From: Nitrospirota bacterium
GTDB taxonomy: Bacteria; Nitrospirota; Thermodesulfovibrionia; Thermodesulfovibrionales; Magnetobacteriaceae
Reading direction: 5' to 3'
DNA length: 64,000 bases
Assembly: GCA_015233895.1 (NCBI GenBank)
Contig: JADFXG010000013.1
Coordinates: forward strand, 20,662 to 84,661
The position numbers were made by a program, and so were the translations under genes. Below, piece by piece: positions 52,205-60,935 of this stretch. The notes below the pieces were generated by a model. That model searched no databases, had not been told where the DNA came from, and saw only the letters and a program-made list of their open reading frames with translations. Each line of letters begins with the position of its first letter. Positions within the stretch are counted from its first letter, which is position 1.

Positions 52205-53512
52205 CTAAAAAAGCTTGTAAAGTAAGTCTAATGTGGTATTAAAATCTCTGGCCTCGGTCATGGACTGCCTTAAAAAGCCGTTTAATCTGTCTATCATAGA
52301 AAGTGCAAAATCCACCTTTTGATTTGACCCCTCTTTGTAGGCTCCAAGGTTTATCATATCCTCAAATCTCTTATAAACAGCCATGGTTTCTATAAATTTG
52401 CCGGCTGACGTTTTGTGCTTCTCTTCTATTATATCAGGCATTACCCTGCTGATTGAACGGAGAATATTTATGGCCGGGTAGTGGTTTTCCATGGCAAGCT
52501 CTCTGGAAAGGACAATGTGGCCGTCAAGGATTGAAGTGGCAATATCGGCTACAGGGTCAGTCAGATCATCGCCCTCCACAAGCACTGTGTACAGCCCTGT
52601 GATGCTCCCCTTACCCTTTATCGTTCCAGCACGCTCTAGCAGTTTTGGTAAAAGCGCAAACACTGAAGGCGTGTATCCCTTAGAGGCAGGGGGCTCACCT
52701 GTAGCAAGCCCTATCTCCCTTTGAGCCATTGCAACTCTGGTCAGAGAGTCCATAAAAAGAAGTACATCTTTACCCTCTGCCCTGAAGTAATCAGCAATTG
52801 CCGTTGCTACAAAGGCGTTTCTTACTTTAGCCACTGGTGACTGCTCGGAGGTTGTAACGACAACTACGGAACGTTTCATTCCCTCAGGCCCAAGGTCGCG
52901 CTCTATAAACTCCCTCACCTCACGGTTTCTTTCACCTATCAGAGAGATTACGTTTAAATCCGCACGCGTATATTTTGCCATCATACCCAGAAGAACACTC
53001 TTGCCCACTCCGGCACCCGCCATTATGCCTATACGCTGTCCTTTACCAATTGTAAAAAGTCCGTTTATCGCTGAAATCCCAAGGTCTATGGCCTCTCTGA
53101 TTCGTTCCCTTTGAAGCGGATTAACCAGTGTTGAGTAAAGCGGATAGTGCGATGCATATATCGGTCCTTTACTATCCAGAGGCTCCCCTGATTCGCTGAT
53201 TACGCGGCTTATAAGTCCAGTCCCCACACGCACCGATACCTTACGTCCCATAGCCCTGACTCTGGAGCCAGGCCTTACCAAAGATATATCCCCTATTGCC
53301 ATAAGAAGCATCCTGCCGTCTTTAAACCCTACCACCTCGGCATCCAAAGAAGCGCCGCTATCTGAGTATATCAAACAGGTTTCTCCCACAGCTGCATTTA
53401 CACCGGTGCACTTTATGAGAATTCCGGTTATCTCAACCACTCTGCCATATACCCTGACAGGGTTGGATTTGTTTACAGTTTCAAGGTACGAATCAAGGTC
53501 AACCGCCTGCAT
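52205..53512 (-). CDS. fliI: flagellum-specific ATP synthase FliI
   Basis: 435 aa, F1-beta-like AAA+ export ATPase. Walker A GAGVGKS (166-172), the P-S-x-F-x-L-P-K-L-L-E-R-A-G (VFALLPKLLERAG) near 277, the catalytic segment GERNREVREFIERDLG near 195, and DSLTRVAMAQREIGLATGEPP near 250. The N-terminal domain has R-V-Y-G-R-V-V-E-I-T-G. It overlaps fliH by 14 nt. Cytoplasmic, at the base of the flagellar export gate. Confidence 0.95.
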   Translation of the reverse strand: MQAVDLDSYLETVNKSNPVRVYGRVVEITGILIKCTGVNAAVGETCLIYSDSGASLDAEVVGFKDGRMLLMAIGDISLVRPGSRVRAMGRKVSVRVGTGLISRVISESGEPLDSKGPIYASHYPLYSTLVNPLQRERIREAIDLGISAINGLFTIGKGQRIGIMAGAGVGKSVLLGMMAKYTRADLNVISLIGERNREVREFIERDLGPEGMKRSVVVVTTSEQSPVAKVRNAFVATAIADYFRAEGKDVLLFMDSLTRVAMAQREIGLATGEPPASKGYTPSVFALLPKLLERAGTIKGKGSITGLYTVLVEGDDLTDPVADIATSILDGHIVLSRELAMENHYPAINILRSISRVMPDIIEEKHKTSAGKFIETMAVYKRFEDMINLGAYKEGSNQKVDFALSMIDRLNGFLRQSMTEARDFNTTLDLLYKLF

Positions 53513-54296
53513 CCAGTTCCCTCATATCCTCTATAATGTTATCCAGAAGCTCAAGCGGGTTAACAGACACCTCCTCAAGCGGACCTATGACTACAGCGCC
53601 CTCAGGGGGCAGTGCCGGATCAACTTCAAACAGTATCTCAGGGTTCAACTCCGTAAGCTCGGCTTTCCTGGATAAAAACATATCGTAAAGCGCTGGGTTT
53701 AGTTTTATTGTTACAGAACCGGTCTTTTTAAGTCTGTTTATTCCCTCTTTAACAAGCCTTACTAAAACATCGGGATTTATTTTAAGCTCTCCCAAAAGCG
53801 CAGCCTTTGCTACATCCAGAGCCAGTTGTATAACCTTCGGCTGAAGAGTGTTTAATGCGCCTTCTTTAAAATTGCGCAGGTCTTCGATTATTTTAGCTAG
53901 TGCATCTAAAAGGGGCAGGTTTTTTTGATTAAACTCAGTAATGGCCTGATTTTGGCCGGCCTCTCTGCCTGCGTTAAAACCATTTTCGTAGCCTTGTCTT
54001 TGTGCCTCCTGTTCTAACTGGCGGGCGGTTTCCTGTGCCTCCCTGATGATTTCCTCAGGGTTTGGCGCTGGTTCCTCCGGCTCAGGAGCATCAGGTTCCT
54101 CCGGCTGAGGGCTGCTTAGCTGAATTTCAGGAGCGCTCTCTTCATCCGGCAGTTCGGCGTCTTGTACACTCTCTGAGGGTGTGTCCTCAACTGCTGCCTC
54201 ACTTTCACTCTCAACATTGCCATAGTTTTTTCCATCTAAAGAGGGCATCGAAAATCGCTCAACTTTGCCGCCCTTGATTACTCCCGACCTATACAA
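53499..54296 (-). CDS. fliH: flagellar assembly protein FliH
   Basis: 265 aa. An acidic proline-rich N-terminal part (PDEESAPEIQLSSPQPEEPDAPEPEE) precedes a helix with glycine-spaced repeats (GYENGFNAGREAGQNQAI), the GxxxG-type region characteristic of FliH, and a C-terminal V-ATPase-E-like domain (VIQLALDVAKAALLGELKINPDVL). FliH regulates FliI activity. Start ATG 54296 overlaps fliG by 8 nt. The Pro/Glu-rich linker is longer than in most FliH. Confidence 0.88.
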   Translation of the reverse strand: MYRSGVIKGGKVERFSMPSLDGKNYGNVESESEAAVEDTPSESVQDAELPDEESAPEIQLSSPQPEEPDAPEPEEPAPNPEEIIREAQETARQLEQEAQRQGYENGFNAGREAGQNQAITEFNQKNLPLLDALAKIIEDLRNFKEGALNTLQPKVIQLALDVAKAALLGELKINPDVLVRLVKEGINRLKKTGSVTIKLNPALYDMFLSRKAELTELNPEILFEVDPALPPEGAVVIGPLEEVSVNPLELLDNIIEDMRELDAGG

Positions 54297-55278
54297 GCTG
54301 CTCTTCCTCAGAGCTCCCGGGCAGTATTATCTTACCCTCTTCACTGAGTTTTCTGGCTATCTTAATTATGCTTTGCTGTGATTTTTCAACCTCTGACACC
54401 CTTACAGGCCCCTTTGACTCCATCTCATCTTTGAGAATTTCTGCCGCCCTCTTTGACATGTTCTTAAACACCTTTTCTTTGAGCCCCTCTGAGGCAGTTT
54501 TAAGCGCAAGCGACAGATCCTCCGTGCTTACCTCTTTAAGAACCATCTGAATTCCTCTGTCATCAAGTCTCGTAAGGTCTTCAAATACGAACATAAACTG
54601 TCTTATCGCATCGGCAAGTTCATAGTCATGGCTTTCTATGTTTTCAAGAATCAACTCCTCAGTTGCTTTATCTATTGAGTTTAGAATCTGAGCTACCTTT
54701 TTAACGCCTCCGACCTTTATTCCCTCTCCGCGTTCAAGATCAAGCTCACTCTTAAGCACATCCTCAATCTCCTCGATGGCGTCCATTGGTATTCCCTCAG
54801 TAGTTGCCATTCGCATAGCCACATCCACTTTTAACGACTTAGGCAGGGTTTGAAGCACAATGGCAGCCTGCCCGGGGTCAAGTAAGCTTAGAATCAGAGC
54901 AATTGTCTGCGGGTGTTCGGTAAGAAGAAAGTTAGTGAGTTTTTTAGCATCCACTTTCTTTAAGTTTTCAAGGGTGGCCTCAATTGCGGCCTTTTCCATT
55001 ATTTTTTTGGCGGTTTTTTCATCAAGGCCTTTGATTAACATATTTTTTACGTAATCGTTACCGCCCATATACATTTCGCCTTTTTCCACCTTCTTGGAGG
55101 CCTCTTGAAAAACCGCCTTCACTTCATCTTCTTTCAGGGATTTTATTTTTGTCATGACACTGGCAATCTTGCCTATCTCTTTCATGTCGAGAGTTTTCAT
55201 AATCTCGGCAGCGGCATCCTCGCCAATTGCGGTCAAAAATATTGCGGCTTTCTCGTAACCGGTTAATTGCATTGCCAT
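54289..55278 (-). CDS. fliG: flagellar motor switch protein FliG
   Basis: 329 aa, the normal length. The N-terminal domain (LTGYEKAAIFLTAIGEDAAAEIMK) that binds FliF, the middle domain with the EHPQT motif (TNFLLTEHPQTIALILSLL near residue 120), and a C-terminal ARM/torque domain with GDRGIQMVLKEV-type charged ridge (LDDRGIQMVLKEV near 240) are all visible. Its Shine-Dalgarno GAGGAGG is made of the last Glu-Glu-Ala codons of the small gene directly upstream. Part of the rotor C-ring. Confidence 0.95.
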   Translation of the reverse strand: MAMQLTGYEKAAIFLTAIGEDAAAEIMKTLDMKEIGKIASVMTKIKSLKEDEVKAVFQEASKKVEKGEMYMGGNDYVKNMLIKGLDEKTAKKIMEKAAIEATLENLKKVDAKKLTNFLLTEHPQTIALILSLLDPGQAAIVLQTLPKSLKVDVAMRMATTEGIPMDAIEEIEDVLKSELDLERGEGIKVGGVKKVAQILNSIDKATEELILENIESHDYELADAIRQFMFVFEDLTRLDDRGIQMVLKEVSTEDLSLALKTASEGLKEKVFKNMSKRAAEILKDEMESKGPVRVSEVEKSQQSIIKIARKLSEEGKIILPGSSEEEQLV

Positions 55279-55281
55279 GCT

Positions 55282-55488
55282 TTAAGCCTCCTCACTCTCC
55301 AGCCACTGTCTTACTATTTTTGCAGCCTTAGACGGATTATCTTTAATCCACTTAGACCAGTCAGCCAACTCATCTTTCATCTGAGACTTCACTTTAGCAG
55401 GGGGGGCAGAGCCTTTGCTCTCAATGGCAAACTTAATGTCTGCCAACTTAACACTTTTGGGAACTGTCTTGTTTCTATCTTCAGCCAT
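55282..55488 (-). CDS. small protein copying the FliF C-terminal FliG-binding tail
   Basis: 68 aa, not an identified family by itself. Residues 40-68 (ELADWSKWIKDNPSKAAKI + VRQWLESEEA) align without gaps to the last 29 residues of FliF (DLNDWAKWVQDNPNQASQI + VREWMEHEEA): 17 identities, including both Trp-Lys-Trp positions, D-N-P, I-V-R and E-E-A. In FliF this helix enters the FliG N-terminal domain. The first 39 residues are basic and have no counterpart in that segment; no membrane helix. It lies between fliF and fliG, with its ribosome site GGAGG provided by the FliF end. Likely a tandem duplication of the fliF 3' end. Confidence 0.8.
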   Translation of the reverse strand: MAEDRNKTVPKSVKLADIKFAIESKGSAPPAKVKSQMKDELADWSKWIKDNPSKAAKIVRQWLESEEA

Positions 55489-55495
55489 AACTCTT

Positions 55496-57118
55496 TTACG
55501 CCTCCTCGTGTTCCATCCATTCCCTTACAATCTGGGATGCCTGGTTGGGGTTATCCTGTACCCACTTAGCCCAGTCGTTTAAGTCTTGTAATATCCCTGG
55601 TTCCTCCTCCGGAGGCATTGACACATCTCGTTCTCTTTCAGGCTCAAGCTGTTTTTGTGACTGTTTTGCCTGCTTTTCTATAAGCTCCGGCATGGGTTTG
55701 AGTTTTGGTAAGTCAGGGGCCTGAGGCGGCTCTGTAAGAGACTTCATAATCGGACGCACCACAAAGATTATAAAAAGCAGCGCAAGCAACACCGGAGCCA
55801 AATACTTTGCAAGCATCACGCTGTCTTTGACATAATCGCGCTTTTCAGGCTCCTCCTTAGGAATTCCGCCAAATGGCATATTTATTACAGTTACCTCATC
55901 ACCGCGCTTTTCAGTGTAGCCAATCGCTTTCTTTACCAGGTCTCCGTACTGTTTAAGCTCAACATCGGTTCGGGGTACATATACCTGCTCCGGAGCGGTT
56001 GTATCCTTCTTCTTTGCATCCTTTGGAGCCGTCTTTTCTTTATATATACCGTCAACCAATACTGCCGCTGATATTCTCTTTACAGAACCATAGGGGCCTG
56101 TCACATGGCTTACCACTTTGGATATTTCGTAGTTTGTGGTTTCACTTTGTTTCTGAGTAGAGGTCTGCATTCCGGCGCCCTGCAGGGGGGTTTTACCGGG
56201 AAGGTTGGACTGAACCCCCGGAATTCCGCCCGGGCCTGTCGTTACAGATTTTTCCTTCATTGACTGCTCACTGCGGACAACGCTTCCCTCCGGGTCAAAT
56301 TTTTCCTCAGTCTTTTCGGTTTTTGCAAAATCCAGCTCAAGACTGACCCGGGCCTTGACCTTTTCCCGTCCCACAACCGGTCCCAAAATCTCGCCGATTC
56401 GCTGTTGCAGCTCTTTTTCAATCTTACGCTGATACTCAAGCTGTGTGGCTGTAAGACCTATCAATTCATCGGTCGGACGTGTCAGAAGTTCCCCCTGGCT
56501 GTTTAACACTGTGATGTTGTTTGGGATAAGGCCTTCAACACTGCTTGACACAAGATGCACAATACCCTGTATCTGTTCCTGCGTCAGTGCCTTTTTCTGT
56601 TTTAAATTCACTACGATTGAGGCTGTGGGCAGTTCTTTGTCTTTAACAAAGAGGGATTTTTCGGGTATTGCAAGATGTACTTTTGCCTTATCTATTTCCT
56701 CAAGCGAGGCTATGGTTCTTGCAAGCTCTCCTTCAAGCGCTCTCCTGTAGTTTAATTTTTGGACAAAATCAGTGGCTTGAAAATCAGGTTTATCGAAAAT
56801 CTCAAACCCTACTCCTGTGCCTTGCGGAAGCCCGGCTGTGGCAAGTTGAATTCTGAGTTCATGGACTTTTTCCTGCGGCACCATTATGCTGTTTTGGGTG
56901 ACCTTGTACGGAACTTTCAGGTCTTTGAGTTTAGCAACAATTTTACCTGCATCCTCGTCGGCTAAATTGGAAAACAAGACCTGGTAGGGCACCTTCTGGC
57001 TCCACGCAAATATTACTATTATAGCGGCCAGACCTAACACCACAAAACCAGCCATTACGGCCTTTTTTTTGTCAGGCCAATTTTTTACCTTTTCAATTAA
57101 AAGTTTAATGTCAGCCAT
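55496..57118 (-). CDS. fliF: flagellar MS-ring protein FliF
   Basis: 540 aa from ATG 57118 (MADIKLLIEKVKNWPDKK). Two transmembrane helices (about residues 20-40 and 425-447) flank a periplasmic YscJ/FliF ring-building domain (PYQVLFSNLADEDAGKIVAKL, TGVGFEIFDKPDF, ELARTIASLEEIDKAKVHLAIP). A cytoplasmic tail ends in the DLNDWAKWVQDNPNQASQIV-type FliG-binding helix followed by REWMEHEEA. Frame extends seven more codons without a ribosome site. FliF is the first inner-membrane ring and nucleates the basal body and export gate. Upstream: fliE. Confidence 0.94.
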   Translation of the reverse strand: MADIKLLIEKVKNWPDKKKAVMAGFVVLGLAAIIVIFAWSQKVPYQVLFSNLADEDAGKIVAKLKDLKVPYKVTQNSIMVPQEKVHELRIQLATAGLPQGTGVGFEIFDKPDFQATDFVQKLNYRRALEGELARTIASLEEIDKAKVHLAIPEKSLFVKDKELPTASIVVNLKQKKALTQEQIQGIVHLVSSSVEGLIPNNITVLNSQGELLTRPTDELIGLTATQLEYQRKIEKELQQRIGEILGPVVGREKVKARVSLELDFAKTEKTEEKFDPEGSVVRSEQSMKEKSVTTGPGGIPGVQSNLPGKTPLQGAGMQTSTQKQSETTNYEISKVVSHVTGPYGSVKRISAAVLVDGIYKEKTAPKDAKKKDTTAPEQVYVPRTDVELKQYGDLVKKAIGYTEKRGDEVTVINMPFGGIPKEEPEKRDYVKDSVMLAKYLAPVLLALLFIIFVVRPIMKSLTEPPQAPDLPKLKPMPELIEKQAKQSQKQLEPERERDVSMPPEEEPGILQDLNDWAKWVQDNPNQASQIVREWMEHEEA

Positions 57119-57183
57119 ATAATTATGTTTCCAAATCACAGGCCGCCATGCTTAAAAGCTCAACCGGTGAGAATCCCTACCCC

Positions 57184-57489
57184 CTATACCTGCATCCTCA
57201 TGACCTCTTCATAGGCACTAAGAAGCTTGTTTCTCACCTCTTGCATAATCTGAAAAGACATGTCGGCTTTCTCCATGGCAAGCACAGCATTGTTAATATC
57301 TCCCCCTGAGGCCAGATCATCTATAGCCTTATCCGCCTCCTTCTGGATATTATTTACCTTTGTCAGGGCATCTTTTAAAACATTGTCAAATCCCCCTCCG
57401 GCACTGCTGTCATTAGTAGTGGCAGCAGGGGTTTGTTTGTTAAGCTCCTGAGCAAAGTTTGTTCCGGTAATTTTACTAAAATCAGCCAT
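57184..57489 (-). CDS. fliE: flagellar hook-basal body adaptor FliE
   Basis: 101 aa. The C-terminal half (AVLAMEKADMSFQIMQEVRNKLLSAYEEVMRMQV) is the FliE signature; the N-terminus is Thr/Ala/Asn-rich. FliE links the MS ring to the rod. Start at 57489 lies 3 nt after flgC. A 65-nt gap then separates fliE from fliF. Confidence 0.92.
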   Translation of the reverse strand: MADFSKITGTNFAQELNKQTPAATTNDSSAGGGFDNVLKDALTKVNNIQKEADKAIDDLASGGDINNAVLAMEKADMSFQIMQEVRNKLLSAYEEVMRMQV

Positions 57490-57492
57490 TTA

Positions 57493-57906
57493 TTATTTCC
57501 CAATATCCAAAGTTTTCAAAAACATGCTCTTAGACGTGTTAAAAGCAGCTACATTTGCCTCATACGCTCTGGTGGCCATCATCATGTTGACCATTTCCTC
57601 TACCACATTTATGTTTGGCATGGCCACATAGCCGTCCTGATTAGCATCGGGATGGGACGGATCATAGACCATCATGGGAGGATTAGGGTCCTCGTATATC
57701 TGCGCAACCCTTACCCCCTCGGTGTGGTTCCTTATATCCGGGTCCAACAAAGCTGTCTGAAACACAACGTCGTGCCTTTTATACGGGCCGCCTTCTTTTG
57801 TCTGCGTTGTGTGAATGTTGGCCAGGTTTGAGGCTATCGTGTTCATACGCTCACGTTGTGCCTCAAGTCCCGATGCACTTACCTTAAATACGCCAAATAC
57901 TTCCAT
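57493..57906 (-). CDS. flgC: flagellar proximal rod protein FlgC
   Basis: 137 aa. N-terminal GVFKVSASGLEAQRERMNTIASNLANIHTT and C-terminal YVAMPNINVVEEMVNMMMATRAYEANVAAFNTSKSMF-type heptads are the FlgC signature. Rod subunit between FlgB/FliE and FlgF/FlgG. Starts one nt after the flgB stop, so co-translated. Confidence 0.94.
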   Translation of the reverse strand: MEVFGVFKVSASGLEAQRERMNTIASNLANIHTTQTKEGGPYKRHDVVFQTALLDPDIRNHTEGVRVAQIYEDPNPPMMVYDPSHPDANQDGYVAMPNINVVEEMVNMMMATRAYEANVAAFNTSKSMFLKTLDIGK

Positions 57907-57907
57907 C

Positions 57908-58285
57908 CTATTGTGCCGCCGTCTTGGCTGCCGATTTATATAGCCGGTACTTTGTTGAAATTAACTTAGTTGCCCCTTGGTATAGTAAACCATTTTCAGT
58001 CATCTTTGAGATCTCCATATCAAGTTCCACGTTGTTCTTATCACCCCAGAACAGGGTGTCTTCATCAATCACTGCGCCCTCATGCCCCGGTTGCGTTCCG
58101 GTTTTATAGTGCATCGGAGATGTTGCAACCATCTTTAACCTTGCCTTATCAAAAAACGCATTAAAATCTATCTCCTTTGCCGTATATCCCGGGGTATCGG
58201 AGTTTGCTATGTTTGAGGACAGCACCTTTTGCCTTGCTGTCGTATAGTCCATTAAGGAGGTAAGTGTTTTAACTCCATCATCCAT
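57908..58285 (-). CDS. flgB: flagellar proximal rod protein FlgB
   Basis: 125 aa from ATG 58285 with GAGGAG upstream; the 45 nt before it in frame is not needed. N-terminal MDYTTARQKVLSSNIANSDTPGYTAKEIDF and the C-terminal KMTENGLLYQGATKLISTKYRLYKSA are diagnostic. First gene of the main flagellar transcript here, starting the order flgB-flgC-fliE-fliF. Confidence 0.93.
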   Translation of the reverse strand: MDDGVKTLTSLMDYTTARQKVLSSNIANSDTPGYTAKEIDFNAFFDKARLKMVATSPMHYKTGTQPGHEGAVIDEDTLFWGDKNNVELDMEISKMTENGLLYQGATKLISTKYRLYKSAAKTAAQ

Positions 58286-58560
58286 GTGACCGCTCCTCTG
58301 TGGGCAATGCCATCTGCAACAAGGGATCAAAAACCCCTTGGCACTAACCCGCTCTCTCTGTGCCGTTTGTTAACATCTAACTCCTTGTCTACCTAAGCAA
58401 CCCAGTGCCCTGACATTCAACTGCTAGTAATAATGTATCAATAATCATGCCAAATATCATATACTGCTAAAATCTTTAAATTTACTTTAATACCTACCAC
58501 CAAACTCATTGTTTATAAAGCATAATTTAGCGTACAATATCACCTTGCCCAATCGTATAA
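58286..58560. other. flgB upstream region
   Basis: About 270 nt with no gene. It holds a possible sigma54 site (58397-58411) reading toward flgB; the rest (58420-58540) is AT-rich and featureless. Confidence 0.4.
58397..58411 (-). promoter_or_regulatory. possible sigma54 promoter for flgB operon
   Basis: On the minus strand the sequence GGGCACTGGGTTGC has GG and GC spaced by ten bases as in -24/-12 elements; the GGGCAC half resembles TGGCAC. A sigma54-dependent activator gene lies directly upstream, as in many flagellar loci. The -24 hexamer is imperfect, so the call is modest. Confidence 0.35.
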
Positions 58561-58598
58561 GGCGTCAAAAAACGGTTGAAAACCGTTATTTGAGCGCC
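58561..58598 (-). terminator. hairpin terminator after the sigma54 regulator gene
   Basis: On the minus strand AACGGTT-TTC-AACCGTT is followed by TTTTTTG, with outer GGCG/CGCC arms. It begins 8 nt after the stop of the regulator gene and separates it from the flgB promoter region. Confidence 0.65.
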
Positions 58599-58605
58599 AA
58601 AAAAC

Positions 58606-59901
58606 CTACACACCGGGAAAATCTTTCCCATATTCGTTTAATTTATTTCGTATCGTTCTGACACTTACGCCAAGAATCTTAGCAGCCTTGGTTTTATTTC
58701 CGTCAACTTCTTTTAGTGTCTTAAAGATTAGGTCTTTCTCCATTGCCCTTATCCCTTTTGAGTCAGAATCTGTCACAGGAGCAACAGGGTCGTTAAATAA
58801 GAAATCATCTGTATCTATAAACTCGGTGCGGGAAAGCAGCACTGCCCTGTGAATGACATTTTCAAGTTCCCGGATATTTCCTCTCCACGGGTTTTTCTCA
58901 ATAATAGAGATAGCTTCTTTTTTAATACCCTTAACGTTTTTGCCAAGCAGTGAGGCATATTTCTTAACAAAATACTCACTCAGTGCAATCACATCCTCGG
59001 GGCGCTCCCTGAGGGGCGGTATATGAAGCGGAAAGACACTGAGCCTGTAATAGAGGTCCTCTCTGAATCTGCCCTCGGTGCTTTCCTTGTAAAGATCCCT
59101 GTTGGTAGTGGCGATTACTCTTGTGTCTATAGGAATGGTCTGTTTACCTCCGACCCGGTCTAACTCCTTTTCCTGGAGCACCCTGAGTAACTTTGCCTGA
59201 AGAGGGAGCGGCATCTCCCCTATTTCATCTAAAAGGATGGTTCCGCCGCTTGCCAGCTCAAACTTACCAAGTTTTCTGTCCGTTGCACCCGTAAATGCCC
59301 CCTTTTCGTGTCCAAACAGCTCAGACTCCAGCAGGTTTTCCGGTATTGCAGCACAGTTTACACCAACAAACTGTTTTTGCTTTCTTTGGCTTGATTGATG
59401 AATAAACCTTGCTACAAGTTCCTTACCGGTGCCGCTTTCGCCGTAAATCAACACGGTTGTGTCTCCAGAGGCAACCTCGTTAGCAAGCATCAGGATTTTT
59501 TTCATCCTCTGGTTTTCCGTGATTATTTCCTTTACTGAGTTCATTCCCTCCATTATGGAGTTTATCTTACGGGTGAGGGTGTCAAAGGAAAACGGTTTCA
59601 TGAGGTAGTCGGATGCCCCTTCTTTCATAGCCTCAACAGCATTTTCAACCGTACCAAAGCCAGTTATCACAAGCACCGGCAGACTGCCCACGCGCTTTTT
59701 AACCTCTTTGAGAAAAGTAAGGCCGTCCATCTTAGGCATCTTCATATCGGTCACAACCAACGCAATAGGAGTAGTTGCAAGTTTATTCAGGGCATCCTGG
59801 CCGTTTTCAGCCACCACTGCCGCAAACCCAAGCCGCTTTATGGCCTCCCTCAGAGCATCCCTCATCTGGGGGTCATCATCAACTACAAGTATGGGTTTCA
59901 T
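58606..59901 (-). CDS. sigma54-dependent response regulator (FlgR/NtrC-like)
   Basis: 431 aa. Receiver at 1-115 with ILVVDDD and Asp52 (VTDMKMP), AAA+ central domain with Walker A GESGTGKE, the sigma54-contacting GAFTGA loop ([14 protein letters not shown]), Walker B-like [10 protein letters not shown], and R-finger region. C-terminal Fis-type helix-turn-helix [23 protein letters not shown]. Encoded just upstream of the flagellar cluster, so it is a likely activator of flagellar promoters (FlgR-like). No sensor kinase gene is adjacent in the window. Confidence 0.9.
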   Translation of the reverse strand: MKPILVVDDDPQMRDALREAIKRLGFAAVVAENGQDALNKLATTPIALVVTDMKMPKMDGLTFLKEVKKRVGSLPVLVITGFGTVENAVEAMKEGASDYLMKPFSFDTLTRKINSIMEGMNSVKEIITENQRMKKILMLANEVASGDTTVLIYGESGTGKELVARFIHQSSQRKQKQFVGVNCAAIPENLLESELFGHEKGAFTGATDRKLGKFELASGGTILLDEIGEMPLPLQAKLLRVLQEKELDRVGGKQTIPIDTRVIATTNRDLYKESTEGRFREDLYYRLSVFPLHIPPLRERPEDVIALSEYFVKKYASLLGKNVKGIKKEAISIIEKNPWRGNIRELENVIHRAVLLSRTEFIDTDDFLFNDPVAPVTDSDSKGIRAMEKDLIFKTLKEVDGNKTKAAKILGVSVRTIRNKLNEYGKDFPGV

Positions 59902-60449
59902 CTAAAATATCCACTCCTTAACTTTCTATTGTATAAAACAACAAAGACCACACCTGCCTCTTCATATAATACAACTTTTCGCTGTTTTTTGCCACTATCT
60001 TAAACGTCATGGTAATTTTTATTTCGATTTTTTCATTTTGTATCTTGATAATGGTTTGGGGTATCGCGATATTTTTCATTGTATAGCATAAAAAATATTA
60101 GACATAATAATGAAGGTAGAACAATCTTCCATTAGTGTACATTATGGTGCATTATTTATAGAGGTTTATTGAGCAAAAAAAACAAACAAGTAGGTTCAAT
60201 GCTGTTGAGTTCAAAGTAATAATCTGTATAAATTTTTTCATCTGTTCATCTGTTGTGCGGGCGGAGCTCGCAATAAGACTTTTTAAGCGGCGGAACGCCG
60301 ATTAAAAAAATCGTTACATCATAAGCACACCAAACTGACATAATATTAAACCACCCAATCGTAATCAAAAACATGGGGTTAAGGGGTCGAGACCCATTAC
60401 AGGTGAGGGTCTAAGGGAGAGGGCAGCGCCCACTCCCTTATCACTTTAT
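59902..60449. other. 548-nt intergenic stretch without a gene
   Basis: No open frame of interest. It contains a GC-poor segment with the palindrome TATCGCGATA (60061), a short hairpin CGGCG-GAA-CGCCG near 60290, and a stretch near 60258 (GCGGGCGGAGCTCGCAAT) that vaguely resembles the E3 core GCGGGGGCTCGCAAT and may be a worn fragment. A stronger hairpin near the mogA end is listed separately. Confidence 0.4.
60413..60439. terminator. strong hairpin after mogA (no T-run)
   Basis: AAGGGAG-AGGGC-AGC-GCCCA-CTCCCTT forms a near-perfect 12-bp stem with one mismatch about 10 nt after the mogA stop. It lacks a following T tract on the minus strand, so it may be a mRNA-stabilising hairpin rather than a terminator. 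Confidence 0.4.
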
Positions 60450-60935
60450 CTAACTTCTGGCGCAGTCCGCGTGGCTGCCCTTGATTTTTTCAAGAGCATG
60501 GGGGATAACGCCGGTTACTACGGCAAGGTTTTCTCTTACAGCTTTTGTGCTCCCTGGAAGGTTAATTATCAGAGTCTGTTTGTAAACGCCAACTACAGCA
60601 CGTGAGAGCATTGATCTGTCGGTTTTTTTAAGTCCCTCTGCTCTCATTGCCTCTGCCATTCCTGGGATTTCACGCTCTATTACTTCAGATGTGGCATCAG
60701 GCGTAACATCATCCGGAGTTAACCCAGTGCCTCCGGTTGTTATAATCAAATCAGAAATATGGGAAAGCTCAATGAGTTTTTCCTTAATTATCGCCTTATT
60801 ATCGGGCACAACTTTATAAGATACCGTCTCTATGCCGATGTTTTTTAAAATTTCGCTTACCACAGGGCCGCTTTCATCCTCACGCTTTCCGGCATGTCCC
60901 CGTGTGCTAACAGTTATTACCGATGCCTTAAACAT
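60450..60935 (-). CDS. molybdopterin adenylyltransferase-like (MogA/MoaB)
   Basis: 161 aa. The MPT-binding fold signature TTGGTGLTPDDVTPDAT is at about residue 65-82 and the C-terminal loop LPGSTKAVRENL near 130. The family adenylylates molybdopterin before metal insertion. MogA and MoaB cannot be separated by sight. It overlaps the MOSC gene by 8 nt. Presence suggests molybdo- or tungsto-enzymes in the organism, although none is in the window. Confidence 0.85.
   Translation of the reverse strand: MFKASVITVSTRGHAGKREDESGPVVSEILKNIGIETVSYKVVPDNKAIIKEKLIELSHISDLIITTGGTGLTPDDVTPDATSEVIEREIPGMAEAMRAEGLKKTDRSMLSRAVVGVYKQTLIINLPGSTKAVRENLAVVTGVIPHALEKIKGSHADCARS

Noticed and set aside
55282..55488. 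The small gene as a frameshifted end of fliF
   Set aside because: FliF already has its own complete tail and stop; the small gene has its own start, ribosome site and a distinct N-terminal half.
58300..58330. Upstream start for flgB
   Set aside because: The extra residues are Cys/His-rich and unlike FlgB; the ATG at 58285 has a GAGGAG site.
60258..60300. Terminator or E3 copy in the mogA-regulator gap
   Set aside because: Similarity to the E3 core is short and the hairpin lacks a T-run in either direction.
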